From JAUVIB01 sp964424545 (GTDB lineage Bacteria; Calditrichota; Calditrichia; Calditrichales; Calditrichaceae): a stretch of 15,778 nt of DNA. Both the position numbers and the translations under genes were made by a program. Below the pieces are notes generated by a model. It was given only the letters and a program-made list of their open reading frames with translations. It was not told the origin of the DNA and did not search any database. This document shows positions 8,601 through 15,695 of this stretch, in pieces (the stretch's first letter is position 1; every line of letters begins with the position of its first letter). The DNA lies in contig CAYRJN010000084.1 in NCBI GenBank assembly GCA_964424545.1, positions 1 to 15,778 on the forward strand. The letters are read 5' to 3'.

Positions 8601-8665
8601 TATTAACCCTTTTTGTATTGCCAATATTATATAAATGGATGACACCCGAAAATGTCTCTGTATAA
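5645..8665 (+). CDS. RND efflux permease subunit 1
   Basis: This is a 1006-residue inner-membrane proton-driven efflux permease of the RND superfamily (AcrB/MdtB/SwrC-like). TM1 starts ILKRPITVLMFYTG, followed by a large porter loop with FPQITIRTLYPGAMPEEVE and QGAPEREIRI. TM2-6 include SLAGLALGTGMLVDNSIVIL, the TM4 region. A second periplasmic loop follows, then TM7-12 with YLILAAQFESLKLPFIILF and GIVVNDGIIKIEF (TM10). Where AcrB has the Asp407-Asp408 pair, this protein has Asp398-Asn399. Where AcrB has Lys940 it has Asn911. As far as I recall, such DN/VVN(N/D) patterns are common in one branch of drug-type RND permeases. The start follows from the TM1 signature; no Shine-Dalgarno is evident. 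The 3' end overlaps the next permease gene by 14 bases, so the two are co-translated and probably assemble together. The heavy-metal (CzcA/CusA) subfamily is unlikely. Substrate unknown. Confidence 0.93.
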   Translation: MTKLLQTILKRPITVLMFYTGILLLGAISFKELSVELFPPIEFPQITIRTLYPGAMPEEVEYNLTRPLEESIASIDNVKKIYSRSLENESIIKVSFHWGTPMKYAVLSVRERIDKISEWLPMAVKRSIINQKNPQNSPIMLMALSGGNLYEQKNFAEYIVKRRLEQIKGVASVELQGAPEREIRILFNPHKLDALKISTQDIIGSLKNNNILIGGGSIKQGYFRKMLRIEGEFRSVEEIGEIFVVTKDKRLIKLKQIADIKDGFKERESLSLINGNECIGLAVIKESGSNTINISSKIEEIISDLKTQYPDIKITRVYSSAKFVKQSVYSVINAIVLGGFLAFISLFLFLNDKRSPFILLFSIPLSLIITLIVMYMRGISLNIISLAGLALGTGMLVDNSIVILENIHRLKEMGISLYEAAWRGVKEVVMPITASTLTTIAVFLPIVFLKDVSSFIFRQQAETAAMALLASLFVGITVIPILYYKFTNENTAGLEKENSAWYKSIELHYHRLLKNALKNSKKVMMGIGLLLLFSLTILLFLDNRLLPDVEQNAVEVNINFLPGSTIEYIEQKVTALEKILSGGVIYSQMGKREGSYVNINEQKINRAYVYRKDKEPYVGSDELIKKFKKNLGRNENIEYVFKKVQTALSRLFDRQGAAMTVDIQGKDISVLNTISIDLMRLLDKNLPGRISGSNFFEKYPSIRLLLDRDKIIQYGLNEMQLVQHVSTVLKGELATKYRYFDRKFDILVRGKERFREDLDELLNTNISGYPLRNFVTIHPAQYLSAIERLNQARIFQIRIQPNAESFVDLHDKLKGILNNLSVPQGYSVHIGGDWQDTQNSLNNLILAFLLSVILVYLILAAQFESLKLPFIILFTIPLSLIGILPLLFISGTTLNIISGIGFVVIAGIVVNDGIIKIEFINRMHKSGKSVDDAILTAGKMRLRPILITTITTVFGLLPLALGIGKGAEFQQPMAIVIVGGISVSTLLTLFVLPILYKWMTPENVSV

Positions 8666-11600
8666 ATCATGGTTAACCAGGAAAATTTCAACGCGGATTC
8701 TTATTGTTCTCATTATTATATTCGGTGCGCTCTCCACATACAATCTACCTCTGGATATCTCGCCTTCTGTCGAGTTTCCTCGTTTGACCATAAGCGTTTA
8801 CGCGTCCAACAGCTCTCCCGAAACGGTTGAACGTCAGATTTCTTCTCCTATTGAAGAGCGGGTGCAGTCCATACCCAATATTACAAATATAAAATCCTCT
8901 TCCAAAGAAAATTACGCCCGCATCACCCTGGAACTGAATAAAAATACCGATATTCAATACACAACCTTTTTAATCTCGGAAGTTTTGGCGGATTATAAAG
9001 ATTGGCTGCCGGAAGAAGCCGGGAAACCGCGGATTATTAAATATGTTCCAAAAGAATTCAGGAAAAAACAATTTATGAGCTATCGGATCCTGTCTGATTT
9101 ACCGGAATCATCTCTTAATCGGATTTGGCAAGAGAAGATAAAACCGGCGCTTCTTAATATGAATGGCATTGCCCAAACAGAACTTTTCGGAATCCGAAAG
9201 CAGGTATTGAAAATTCTGTTAGATACGGAAATAATGTCACAATATCATATTACTCTGTCTCAAATAAAAAACGCTCTTTTAAAAAAGCGCAGCAGTGTAG
9301 GGTTTTTAAGAAAAAAAATATATAAAAACAGTGTGATCATTGATAATCGATTTGATAATATTGAAGAACTGAAAAATACGCCGATAAAAAAAAACGGTGT
9401 AAACGTTCTTAAAATAAAAGATGTGGCGCACGTTCTCTTGGATTACGAAGATTTGCGTTCCATCAAGCGTATCAATGGGAAAAATACCTATTTGTTAAGT
9501 TTGGATAAAGAGCTTGGCGCCAATACGATTAACGTGGCTGATAAAGTTTATAAAAAAATAGGTCAATTAGAAAATGAATTCGGCGATGATATTTCCTTTA
9601 TTGTTGAAAATGATTCCAGTGTTGAAATTCGCCAATCCATATCAGATATCACCACGCGGGCTGCGATCAGTTTGTTGATAATGTTTCTGTTGCTTTGGTT
9701 CGCTTATCGGCGGATTTCGGCATCATTTGTCATAATTTTTAATATATTACTTGCTGTTAGTACCGTTATGACGCTTATCTATCTTTTTAATTATTCACTA
9801 AATTTAATAACGATCGGTGGTATTGCCCTGGGACTGGGGTTTGTAATAGATAATGCTATTTTAACGTATGATGCGGTTATTTCAGATGTTTCGCTTGTTC
9901 AGTTGAAGCATTTAACAGCTCCAATCATCGCCTCCACATTAACAACCTTGACCGCTCTGTTTCCTTTTCTGTTTTTAACAGGAGATTTAAGGATATATTA
10001 CATCCCTTTTGCTTTTGTAATTACTGTTACTTTGATTGCTTCTGTTATGATGGCTTTGTTATTTATACCTCATATGGTAAGCTCTTCAAAAATTACCACG
10101 GCATTATCTAAAAAGAGTTTAAAATCGGATTCTCCCCCCAAAAAAAGCGAAAATATTATACCGCGTTTCAGATTAATTTCTAAGAATATTATTGCCGTTA
10201 TTTTAAAAAGACCTGTTACGATTTCACTTTTAGCGCTTTGGTTGTTCGGAATACCGTTATGGCTTTTGCCGCAAAGTTTGCCTGAAAAAAAAGGGGATAA
10301 TGTTCCGGCACAAATCGTTAATGATTATATTTTACCGGCTTATGAAAATAGTATCGGCAGTTCTATAGCACAAGAGTATATTTTCCCCATACTCGGAGGC
10401 GCGACCTATCTTTTTGTCCAATATGTGGATAAAGGCGAAGTTTTGCGCTGGTATGACCGAACCTATCTTAGCGTATATCTGCGTTTACCGCATGGGAGCG
10501 ATATTAATATTGTGAAAAAAAATATTCTGTTATTTGAAAAAGAGACTTTAAAAAGTAACGATATAAAAAAGGTTGAAACCACAATTTATGGCGAAAGCGC
10601 CAATATCCGCATAGATTTTACAAAAAAAGGACTTACTTCGGGCACTCAATATCATTTGAAAAATAAATTAACCCGGATGGCTGTTGATGTTGGGGGCGCG
10701 AGAATAAGTGTATATGGATTTGGTCCCGGATTTAGTTCCGGTTACTCGGGTTCAACATCCTCTTATCGCGTTTTATTATACGGTTATAATTATCTTGATT
10801 TAAAAAACCTAGCTTTGAAATTTAAAAACAGAATTGAAAAAAACCCTCGTATCCGTAACGTGGATATTAACGCATCCGGTTATTTTAATAGTGAAAAAAC
10901 ATCCCATCTCGTTATGCATTTGGATCGTGGAGAATTAGCGCGAGAGGGGTTGACTTTATCGGAGATTTTAGCGGTTATTCGTTTAAATAATTATGAATCC
11001 TTATCGCGTAATCGCATTCAATTGGGCGGAAAAGAAGTGCTTTATGAAATAAAAACAGGTGACTATAAACGTTCGCAAATTGATGATTTGTATGCCAAAT
11101 CGCATTACAGCGCGTTAGGAAAATTATTTCGCTTTAAACATTTCAGTAAAATAAAAAGTGAAGAACTATTGAATGAAATTCGCCGTGAAAACCAGCAATA
11201 TGAGCGGGTTGTAGCGTATGATTATCTAGGTCCTTATGAGTTTGGTAACGAATTTTTAGATGACGTAATAAGTGAATTTTATTTACCGCCCGGCTATTTT
11301 TTAAAAAAGAGAACATATCGCTTTGGTGATGATGTGGATTATACCCGTTTATATTTAATTGTTTTGACCGGATTGCTGTTAATCTATATGGTAACGGCCG
11401 CATTGTACGAATCTTTTAAATACCCATTTCTGATATTTTTAACTATTCCATCCGGATTAATCGGGATATTTTTAATCTTTTATTTTATGGATATCTCTTT
11501 TAACAGTTCCGCTTATCTTGGTGTATTGTTTATCAGTGGTATTGTGGTTAATAATGCTATTATTTTAATATCGCGTTTTCAGGAAAATTTAAAAAATAAT

Positions 11601-11846
11601 AAACCCCTAAAGCAAGCAATCTCTGACGGTATAATTCAACATATGCGCCCAATTTTTTTAACAACAATTACGACTATAATCGGCTTTGTTCCTCTTGTAT
11701 TGCTTTCATCTCAATCTGCCGGGGGAATATGGTATTCGCTGGCAGTAGCCGGAATAGGGGGAATTCTATCATCTTTTTGTTTTATTATCATTGTTTTACC
11801 CGCTCTCTATTTCCTGTTTGAAAGAAAGAGTTTTGAACAGGCATAA
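8652..11846 (+). CDS. RND efflux permease subunit 2 (divergent partner)
   Basis: This is a 1064-residue RND permease whose ATG lies inside the 3' end of subunit 1. The N-terminus, MSLYKSWLTRKISTRILIVL, is a normal RND start. Conserved positions remain, such as YASNSSPETVERQISSPIEE, GGIALGLGFVIDNAIL (TM4) and LFISGIVVNNAIILISRF (TM10). It is clearly more divergent than subunit 1: the TM4 helix continues TYDAVI in place of the usual V-x-E-N, Asp400 is followed by Asn401, and Asn967 replaces the AcrB Lys940. A Gly/Ser-rich stretch, GFGPGFSSGYSGSTSSYR, lies in the second periplasmic loop. Paired unequal permeases encoded in tandem recall MdtB/MdtC, where the functional trimer is mixed; the same here is inference. 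No terminator was recognised in the 89 bases before the convergent PqqD-like gene. Confidence 0.92.
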   Translation: MSLYKSWLTRKISTRILIVLIIIFGALSTYNLPLDISPSVEFPRLTISVYASNSSPETVERQISSPIEERVQSIPNITNIKSSSKENYARITLELNKNTDIQYTTFLISEVLADYKDWLPEEAGKPRIIKYVPKEFRKKQFMSYRILSDLPESSLNRIWQEKIKPALLNMNGIAQTELFGIRKQVLKILLDTEIMSQYHITLSQIKNALLKKRSSVGFLRKKIYKNSVIIDNRFDNIEELKNTPIKKNGVNVLKIKDVAHVLLDYEDLRSIKRINGKNTYLLSLDKELGANTINVADKVYKKIGQLENEFGDDISFIVENDSSVEIRQSISDITTRAAISLLIMFLLLWFAYRRISASFVIIFNILLAVSTVMTLIYLFNYSLNLITIGGIALGLGFVIDNAILTYDAVISDVSLVQLKHLTAPIIASTLTTLTALFPFLFLTGDLRIYYIPFAFVITVTLIASVMMALLFIPHMVSSSKITTALSKKSLKSDSPPKKSENIIPRFRLISKNIIAVILKRPVTISLLALWLFGIPLWLLPQSLPEKKGDNVPAQIVNDYILPAYENSIGSSIAQEYIFPILGGATYLFVQYVDKGEVLRWYDRTYLSVYLRLPHGSDINIVKKNILLFEKETLKSNDIKKVETTIYGESANIRIDFTKKGLTSGTQYHLKNKLTRMAVDVGGARISVYGFGPGFSSGYSGSTSSYRVLLYGYNYLDLKNLALKFKNRIEKNPRIRNVDINASGYFNSEKTSHLVMHLDRGELAREGLTLSEILAVIRLNNYESLSRNRIQLGGKEVLYEIKTGDYKRSQIDDLYAKSHYSALGKLFRFKHFSKIKSEELLNEIRRENQQYERVVAYDYLGPYEFGNEFLDDVISEFYLPPGYFLKKRTYRFGDDVDYTRLYLIVLTGLLLIYMVTAALYESFKYPFLIFLTIPSGLIGIFLIFYFMDISFNSSAYLGVLFISGIVVNNAIILISRFQENLKNNKPLKQAISDGIIQHMRPIFLTTITTIIGFVPLVLLSSQSAGGIWYSLAVAGIGGILSSFCFIIIVLPALYFLFERKSFEQA

Positions 11847-11935
11847 CCGTCTATGTAAGTTCTAAAAGCGATAACCTTTATCTACTCGGCTCTAATTTGC
11901 AATGTCCCTGTTTTAATAAAAAAAATATCTGCAAA

Positions 11936-12292
11936 TCACTCATCTTCCGGACATAAAAAGCGGATAAACTTTTCCCGTTGAAGCTGTAGTGTAAATTTAA
12001 TCAAGCGTTCATAGATTGGTTCTATGGAATCTCCGAATTTTTCCGCAAGGATTTTCCCTATTTCTTCAATCGTGTTATTCCCATCCATTTCCGCCCAGCA
12101 GGCGCTTCCTAAATCATCAAGTTTAATTTTGAAATGTTTGGTTTTTAATATGGGATCGAAAAAATTCTGCCATGAATTCGAAATAAACTTTGGTCTAATA
12201 ATAATGATTTTACCGTTTTCCTTATCTTTTTCCCATTTAAACTGACGGATTGGAATACATTTCAATATGTCCATCGTCGACTTTTTCTTCAT
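11936..12292 (-). CDS. Stand-alone PqqD-like protein (RRE fold candidate)
   Basis: This small protein is 118 residues from the ATG at 12292. That start is chosen over the in-frame one at 12325 because AAAGGAT lies about 7 bases upstream, and because the longer version would begin inside the terminator hairpin. From about residue 56 it matches the PqqD superfamily pattern: IKLDDLGSACWAEMDGNNTI, then EEIGKILAEKFGDSIEP and a final amphipathic helix ERLIKFTLQLQREKFI. The first 50 residues are a basic, strand-rich extension of the kind I recall in stand-alone PqqD proteins. PqqD proteins bind precursor peptides for radical SAM enzymes through the RRE fold. Here there is no radical SAM enzyme, precursor peptide or other pqq gene nearby, so a role in coenzyme PQQ or RiPP synthesis is not supported by context. 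It lies just downstream of the OPT transporter on the same strand, separated by a strong terminator hairpin. Confidence 0.82.
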   Translation of the reverse strand: MKKKSTMDILKCIPIRQFKWEKDKENGKIIIIRPKFISNSWQNFFDPILKTKHFKIKLDDLGSACWAEMDGNNTIEEIGKILAEKFGDSIEPIYERLIKFTLQLQREKFIRFLCPEDE

Positions 12293-12301
12293 TAAACTAT
12301 C

Positions 12302-12340
12302 CTTTTTAAAATGAAAAGGCCTCATTATTTATGAGGCCTT
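12302..12340 (-). terminator. Rho-independent terminator after the OPT gene, before the PqqD-like gene
   Basis: Perfect ten-base arms AAGGCCTCAT (12316-12325) and ATGAGGCCTT (12331-12340) enclose a five-base loop. Read on the minus strand the hairpin is followed by TTCATTTT, a T-rich tail, and it begins 11 bases after the OPT stop codon. The T-rich side lies only on the minus-strand exit, so it acts on OPT transcription. It leaves only about 20 bases before the PqqD-like start codon, too few for a separate ordinary promoter downstream of it. The PqqD-like gene must therefore rely on read-through or on a promoter inside the 3' end of the OPT gene. Confidence 0.85.
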
Positions 12341-12351
12341 AGATGGTTGAT

Positions 12352-13455
12352 CTATTTGGATTTTGAAACTTTTAACGGGATTTTAACCAGCAGATAAATC
12401 AACCCGAGAAAGACCAGCAGCCCACCGAGAAAAGAGGGATTCTCCACGCCAAGTGTATTAACGGCAAAACTTTTAAGACTAAACTGCCACTCGCCGAGGT
12501 TGATTCCAAGAACGATAAAAGCCAGAATAACGGCCATTAAAGCTTCTCCGGCAATTAAACCGGATGAGATCAGTACGCCTGTATTTTCTGCTTTTTTCTT
12601 TTCATCATCAGAGCTGTTTCTTCTTTTTAAATAAATTTCGAGTAACCAGCGAATGATGCCGCCCACAAAAATGGCGGAGGTAGAATTAAACGGAAGATAC
12701 ATACCAACGGCAATAAGCATAGGTGAAGGAGATTTAATCAGAATAAGTCCGAGAGCAAAAAACATGCCTGCAATAACGAGAGGCCAGGCCATTTCTCCGC
12801 CCACAATTCCTTTGGACATTAAAGCCATTAAACCGGCCTGTGGCGCCGGCAATTCAGCCGAACCGATATGATAAACTTTATCCATAGCCATCATCGGGAA
12901 AACCAAAACGATTGCGGCGACAATTACGCCGATAATCTCGCCCAGTTCCATCTTCCACGGCGTACCGCCGAGGATATGGCCCACCTTTAAATCCTGCATC
13001 ATATCTCCGGCAATCCCGGCAGAGGTGCAAACTACGCCGGCAACCCCGAGAACGGCCAATACGCCGTGATCGCCGGTTACGCCGATTATTACCAGCAGGA
13101 TGGCCGAAATCAGTAAGGCCGATAAGGTGAGACCGCTGATGGGGTTATTGGAGCTGCCCACAAGTCCCACAAGGTAACCGGCAACGGCGGCAAAAAGAAA
13201 GCCGAGAATAATCATTACTATGGTTAATAGTAAAGCGCCGAAGATTGATTGTGCAAAATATTCATATAAGAAATAGAGCGGTATAGCGATCAATACAATC
13301 GTAATGCCGACTTTTTTAAAATCAAGGTCTATTTCGAGGCGGCTGATGGTTGCATTGCTGTCTTTTTTTGCTTTTAAATCTTTAATGGCTTTACCTATGC
13401 CGGCGAAAAGAGAATCTTTTAAATTGTATAAAGTATAAAAAGCCGCGATAATCAT
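12352..13455 (-). CDS. OPT-family transporter, C-terminal part (downstream of frameshift)
   Basis: This is the 367-residue C-terminal portion of an OPT-family (COG1297-type) proton-coupled oligopeptide transporter. It has about eight membrane segments. Conserved blocks are TSAGIAGDMMQDLKVGHILG followed by GTPWKMELG, APQAGLMALMSKGIVGGEMA followed by WPLVIAG, GMYLPFNSTSAIFVGGIIRW, and NTGVLISSGLIAGEALMAV. The frame remains open upstream of the first Met for 18 more codons (EIADEVWFRQIRPFAVGT), which continue the family sequence directly from the N-terminal piece. The ATG at 13455 is therefore an internal Met, not a true start, and has no ribosome binding site. Together the pieces make about 657 residues, the usual family length. 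OPT proteins import short peptides or metal chelates across the inner membrane; the substrate here is unknown. It is probably non-functional on its own. Confidence 0.88.
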   Translation of the reverse strand: MIIAAFYTLYNLKDSLFAGIGKAIKDLKAKKDSNATISRLEIDLDFKKVGITIVLIAIPLYFLYEYFAQSIFGALLLTIVMIILGFLFAAVAGYLVGLVGSSNNPISGLTLSALLISAILLVIIGVTGDHGVLAVLGVAGVVCTSAGIAGDMMQDLKVGHILGGTPWKMELGEIIGVIVAAIVLVFPMMAMDKVYHIGSAELPAPQAGLMALMSKGIVGGEMAWPLVIAGMFFALGLILIKSPSPMLIAVGMYLPFNSTSAIFVGGIIRWLLEIYLKRRNSSDDEKKKAENTGVLISSGLIAGEALMAVILAFIVLGINLGEWQFSLKSFAVNTLGVENPSFLGGLLVFLGLIYLLVKIPLKVSKSK

Positions 13456-13502
13456 CGTGCCTACGGCAAAAGGACGGATTTGGCGAAACCATACTTCATC
13501 GG

Positions 13503-13514
13503 CTATTTCCGCCA
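13503..13514 (-). other. Frameshift site splitting the OPT gene
   Basis: Read on the minus strand, the N-terminal frame runs CAC AGC TGG CGG AAA TAG and stops at 13503. Shifting by minus one, or restoring one missing base near CGG, gives W-x-x-I-A-D-E-V-W and runs without a break into the C-terminal half. A one-base deletion is the simplest explanation, either real or from assembly. A programmed shift is less likely because the site is not a standard slippery heptamer. Confidence 0.85.
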
Positions 13515-14324
13515 GCTGTGGCCTGCGGATAAGACGGCGAGATCGGGGTTAAGGAAGATGCCGAGAGGTACAAAAACCAGCCAGCCGAGTACGGCTCCGG
13601 CAAACAGAACAGCCGCTACGCGCATTCCTACGATGAATCCAACGCCTACCAATGCGGGAGAAGCGGCGGGCGTTTCGAATAGAAATCCTCCGCCGTAATT
13701 GATGCTTTTACCGAGCATAACGATTTTGGATTTGGAAAAAACAAAGAAGTGACGCGCCGAATCGGCTACGATGTGAATTCCGTTGGAATTTTTGAAAAGT
13801 TCCCAAAGCGCTGCCAAGCCCATACTGGCAAAAACGTATCCGGCGCCTGTTTGTCCTCCTTGCCCGGCTTTTACAATTTCCGAAGCGGCAACGCTTTCGG
13901 GAAAAGGCAGGTCGGCTTCCTCGATCATACTTCGTCTTAAAATAATAATAAAGAGCACGCCGAGCACACCGCCGATCAGCATAATCAGAGTGCTCTCCCA
14001 ATAATGAAGTTCATCCCAAACGCCGCTAATAACAAAGGCCGGAATGGTGAAAATTGCGCCGGCTACTAAAGCTTCCCCCACGGACGCGGTTGTACGGGCA
14101 ATATTTTCTTCAAGAATCGTTCCGCCGAGCCAGCGCAGCGCGGCCATAGCTACAACCGCTGCGGGAAAAGTAGCCGCAACCGTCAATCCGGCTTTCATGC
14201 CGAGATAAGCGTTTGCCGCTCCAAGCACAACGGCCATTAGAATACCAAGAAATAAAGCCTTAAAACTAAGTTCTTTTAATTCGGATTCAGCGGGAACATA
14301 AGGTTTGAAAGAGTTCTTTTCCAT
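13503..14324 (-). CDS. OPT-family transporter, N-terminal part (truncated by frameshift)
   Basis: These are the 273 N-terminal residues of the OPT transporter. Conserved family blocks include GMKAGLTVAATFPAAVV, NIARTTASVGEALVAGAIFT, and FPESVAASEIVKAGQGGQTG. There are about six membrane segments. The ATG at 14324 is well supported: a strong AAGGAG lies five bases upstream, one of the few good Shine-Dalgarno sites in the window. The chain ends prematurely at HSWRK. The residues expected next are encoded in another frame immediately downstream, so this and the piece at 12352-13455 are one gene. If the frameshift is real, this product would lack more than half of its membrane domain and be inactive. 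The clean reading on both sides, with no other decay, suggests a very recent change or an assembly error. Confidence 0.88.
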   Translation of the reverse strand: MEKNSFKPYVPAESELKELSFKALFLGILMAVVLGAANAYLGMKAGLTVAATFPAAVVAMAALRWLGGTILEENIARTTASVGEALVAGAIFTIPAFVISGVWDELHYWESTLIMLIGGVLGVLFIIILRRSMIEEADLPFPESVAASEIVKAGQGGQTGAGYVFASMGLAALWELFKNSNGIHIVADSARHFFVFSKSKIVMLGKSINYGGGFLFETPAASPALVGVGFIVGMRVAAVLFAGAVLGWLVFVPLGIFLNPDLAVLSAGHSWRK

Positions 14325-14376
14325 ATTGGCTCCTTAATTAATCATAGTCCTTAATAATTAGAAAACAACGAATCCA

Positions 14377-14408
14377 TAAAGCTACTTCTAATTATTTTTA
14401 TTGTCAAA
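14377..14408 (-). promoter_or_regulatory. Candidate promoter for the OPT gene
   Basis: On the minus strand TTGACA (14402-14407) is a perfect -35 match for the general consensus, but 17 bases later only TAGCTT is found. The same place fits the Bacteroidota type better: TTTG (14405-14408), 20 bases, then TAGCTTTA (14377-14384) against TAnnTTTG. The start of transcription would be about 45 bases before the OPT start codon. This is pattern matching only. Confidence 0.4.
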
Positions 14409-14591
14409 TCTAATGTACAATTTTTCTAAGTGTAATGAGCGAGAGTATTTAACTATTATTCTTCATCGATAAGCGTCGTGTTTGGCAAATTTGTGGCTAA
14501 CAACCCTTTTTTACACATAAAAAATATCTGGAGATTCTTTTCGGAATGAAATTTTGCCGTTGCTTTGTGTTTATGCGAGACTATTAAAAAA

Positions 14592-15641
14592 TTATAAAAA
14601 AGTTTGTATGTTTATAAAAAAACCGAAATCGGGTACGTTTTCGTGATTGATATAATTTTGCGTAACGGCAAGCGAAAGGCGGAGGTTATTTAATACGTCT
14701 ATTTTTAACCCGGTCGTCCATTCGAAAGCGGGTTTGGCGGCGGAAGGGAAATCATTTTGATTAAGCGGACTGCTTAAAATACGATTTTGCGCGATAAGGG
14801 ATACTATGTCGTTTATATAATATTCATATCCGATTACCCAAGCGTAAATATTTCGGGGGTTGATTGTCGAAAACAGTTTCCATTTTCCGGGGAATACCGC
14901 GCTGATGTTATTAGCTACGGTATGTCTCTTCCAACTGTTGGTGACAAGCAGGTCAAAACCGTAATCGAATGAGCCGCTACCGCTTAGTTTTATATAATTT
15001 CCCGTAGGCAGCTTAATCGCGCTTAATAAAGTTATTTCAAAATTTCCCTTATAATTGCGGTAAAGGTTTGTTTTTAAATCTACGACCACATCTCCCAATG
15101 CACTGTTATTGTTTGCGGAGCAGATTTCATCGTCGGATTTTATGAAAAGTTCGGATTGATTTTTAGCCGTTCCTGCGCGATTTTGATTGGCAATACCGAA
15201 GGTATTATGAAATGTTTCAATGGGCATGTCCATAAATCCGTTTTGATAGCTAATGAAAGGAATATTGATTGCCGCGCTTATTTTATCCGTAATACCGAAA
15301 CCGATATACAAATTCATTACGCCGCTTGCCGTATCGAAATAATAATAATTTGTCGCCGCATAGTTAGTCGATACATATTGCGCGCGATCCATGGCGTCAA
15401 GCGCTTGAAGCAGAGTTCCGTTGTACATAGCAAATATGTTTGAATGTGTATATTGCAAAGCGATGGAAAAGGCACCTTTTTGCGGCATTGAAGCCTCCTG
15501 CGCGTGAAAAGAGAGAAATTGCAGGTTAATAGGAAATTGGTTGCGGATATAAAACAATCCGCGACTATGGTTCTCTTTTCCGTAAAGGGAAATCAATAGG
15601 AGAAAGGTTGAAGTTAACAAGATGAAAATATTTTTTTTCAT
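14592..15641 (-). CDS. DUF3187-like outer-membrane beta-barrel protein
   Basis: This 349-residue protein has a Sec signal peptide (MKKN, a hydrophobic run to about residue 19, cleavage probably near residue 20-25). The mature start contains GLFYIRNQFPINLQFLS, which fits the start of the DUF3187 family as I know it. The rest consists of alternating hydrophobic and polar strands with many aromatic and Asn residues, such as VMNLYIGFGITDKISAAINI and FEITLLSAIKLPTGNYIKLS. It ends on a strand with Phe in the penultimate position (FFINIQTFL), typical for BAM-inserted outer-membrane barrels. The function of the family is unknown to me; a channel or envelope structural role is inference. There is no Shine-Dalgarno before the ATG at 15641, but the signal peptide fixes the start. 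A 267-base spacer without a recognised gene separates it from the OPT gene on the same strand. Confidence 0.8.
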   Translation of the reverse strand: MKKNIFILLTSTFLLLISLYGKENHSRGLFYIRNQFPINLQFLSFHAQEASMPQKGAFSIALQYTHSNIFAMYNGTLLQALDAMDRAQYVSTNYAATNYYYFDTASGVMNLYIGFGITDKISAAINIPFISYQNGFMDMPIETFHNTFGIANQNRAGTAKNQSELFIKSDDEICSANNNSALGDVVVDLKTNLYRNYKGNFEITLLSAIKLPTGNYIKLSGSGSFDYGFDLLVTNSWKRHTVANNISAVFPGKWKLFSTINPRNIYAWVIGYEYYINDIVSLIAQNRILSSPLNQNDFPSAAKPAFEWTTGLKIDVLNNLRLSLAVTQNYINHENVPDFGFFINIQTFL

Positions 15642-15660
15642 TATTGAAAAGCGTTTCGTT

Positions 15661-15695
15661 TATGATTAATATAAATCATAACAACAATTAATCAA
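15661..15695 (-). promoter_or_regulatory. Candidate promoter with overlapping palindrome for the DUF3187-like gene
   Basis: On the minus strand TTGATT (15690-15695) and TATATT (15668-15673) are 16 bases apart and resemble -35 and -10 boxes. The -10 box is exactly the centre of a perfect palindrome, with arms TATGATT (15661-15667) and AATCATA (15674-15680). A symmetric site on a -10 box would suit a repressor operator, but AT-rich palindromes also arise by chance. The start of transcription would lie roughly 20 bases before the start codon. Confidence 0.35.

Noticed and set aside
5645..11846. Heavy-metal (CzcA/CusA) type pump
   Set aside because: The TM4 regions read GMLVDNSIV and GFVIDNAIL instead of the metal-type pattern, and no metal-binding motifs were seen in the adaptor.
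11836..11912. Inverted pair AACAGG / CCTGTT as a terminator after the second permease
   Set aside because: The arms are only six bases long with a loop of about 65 bases, too weak to call.
13503..13514. Programmed minus-one ribosomal frameshift in the OPT gene
   Set aside because: The minus-one frame would work, but the site is not a standard slippery heptamer and re-pairing of tRNA-Lys on GAA is poor. I know of no programmed shift in this family, so an indel is simpler.
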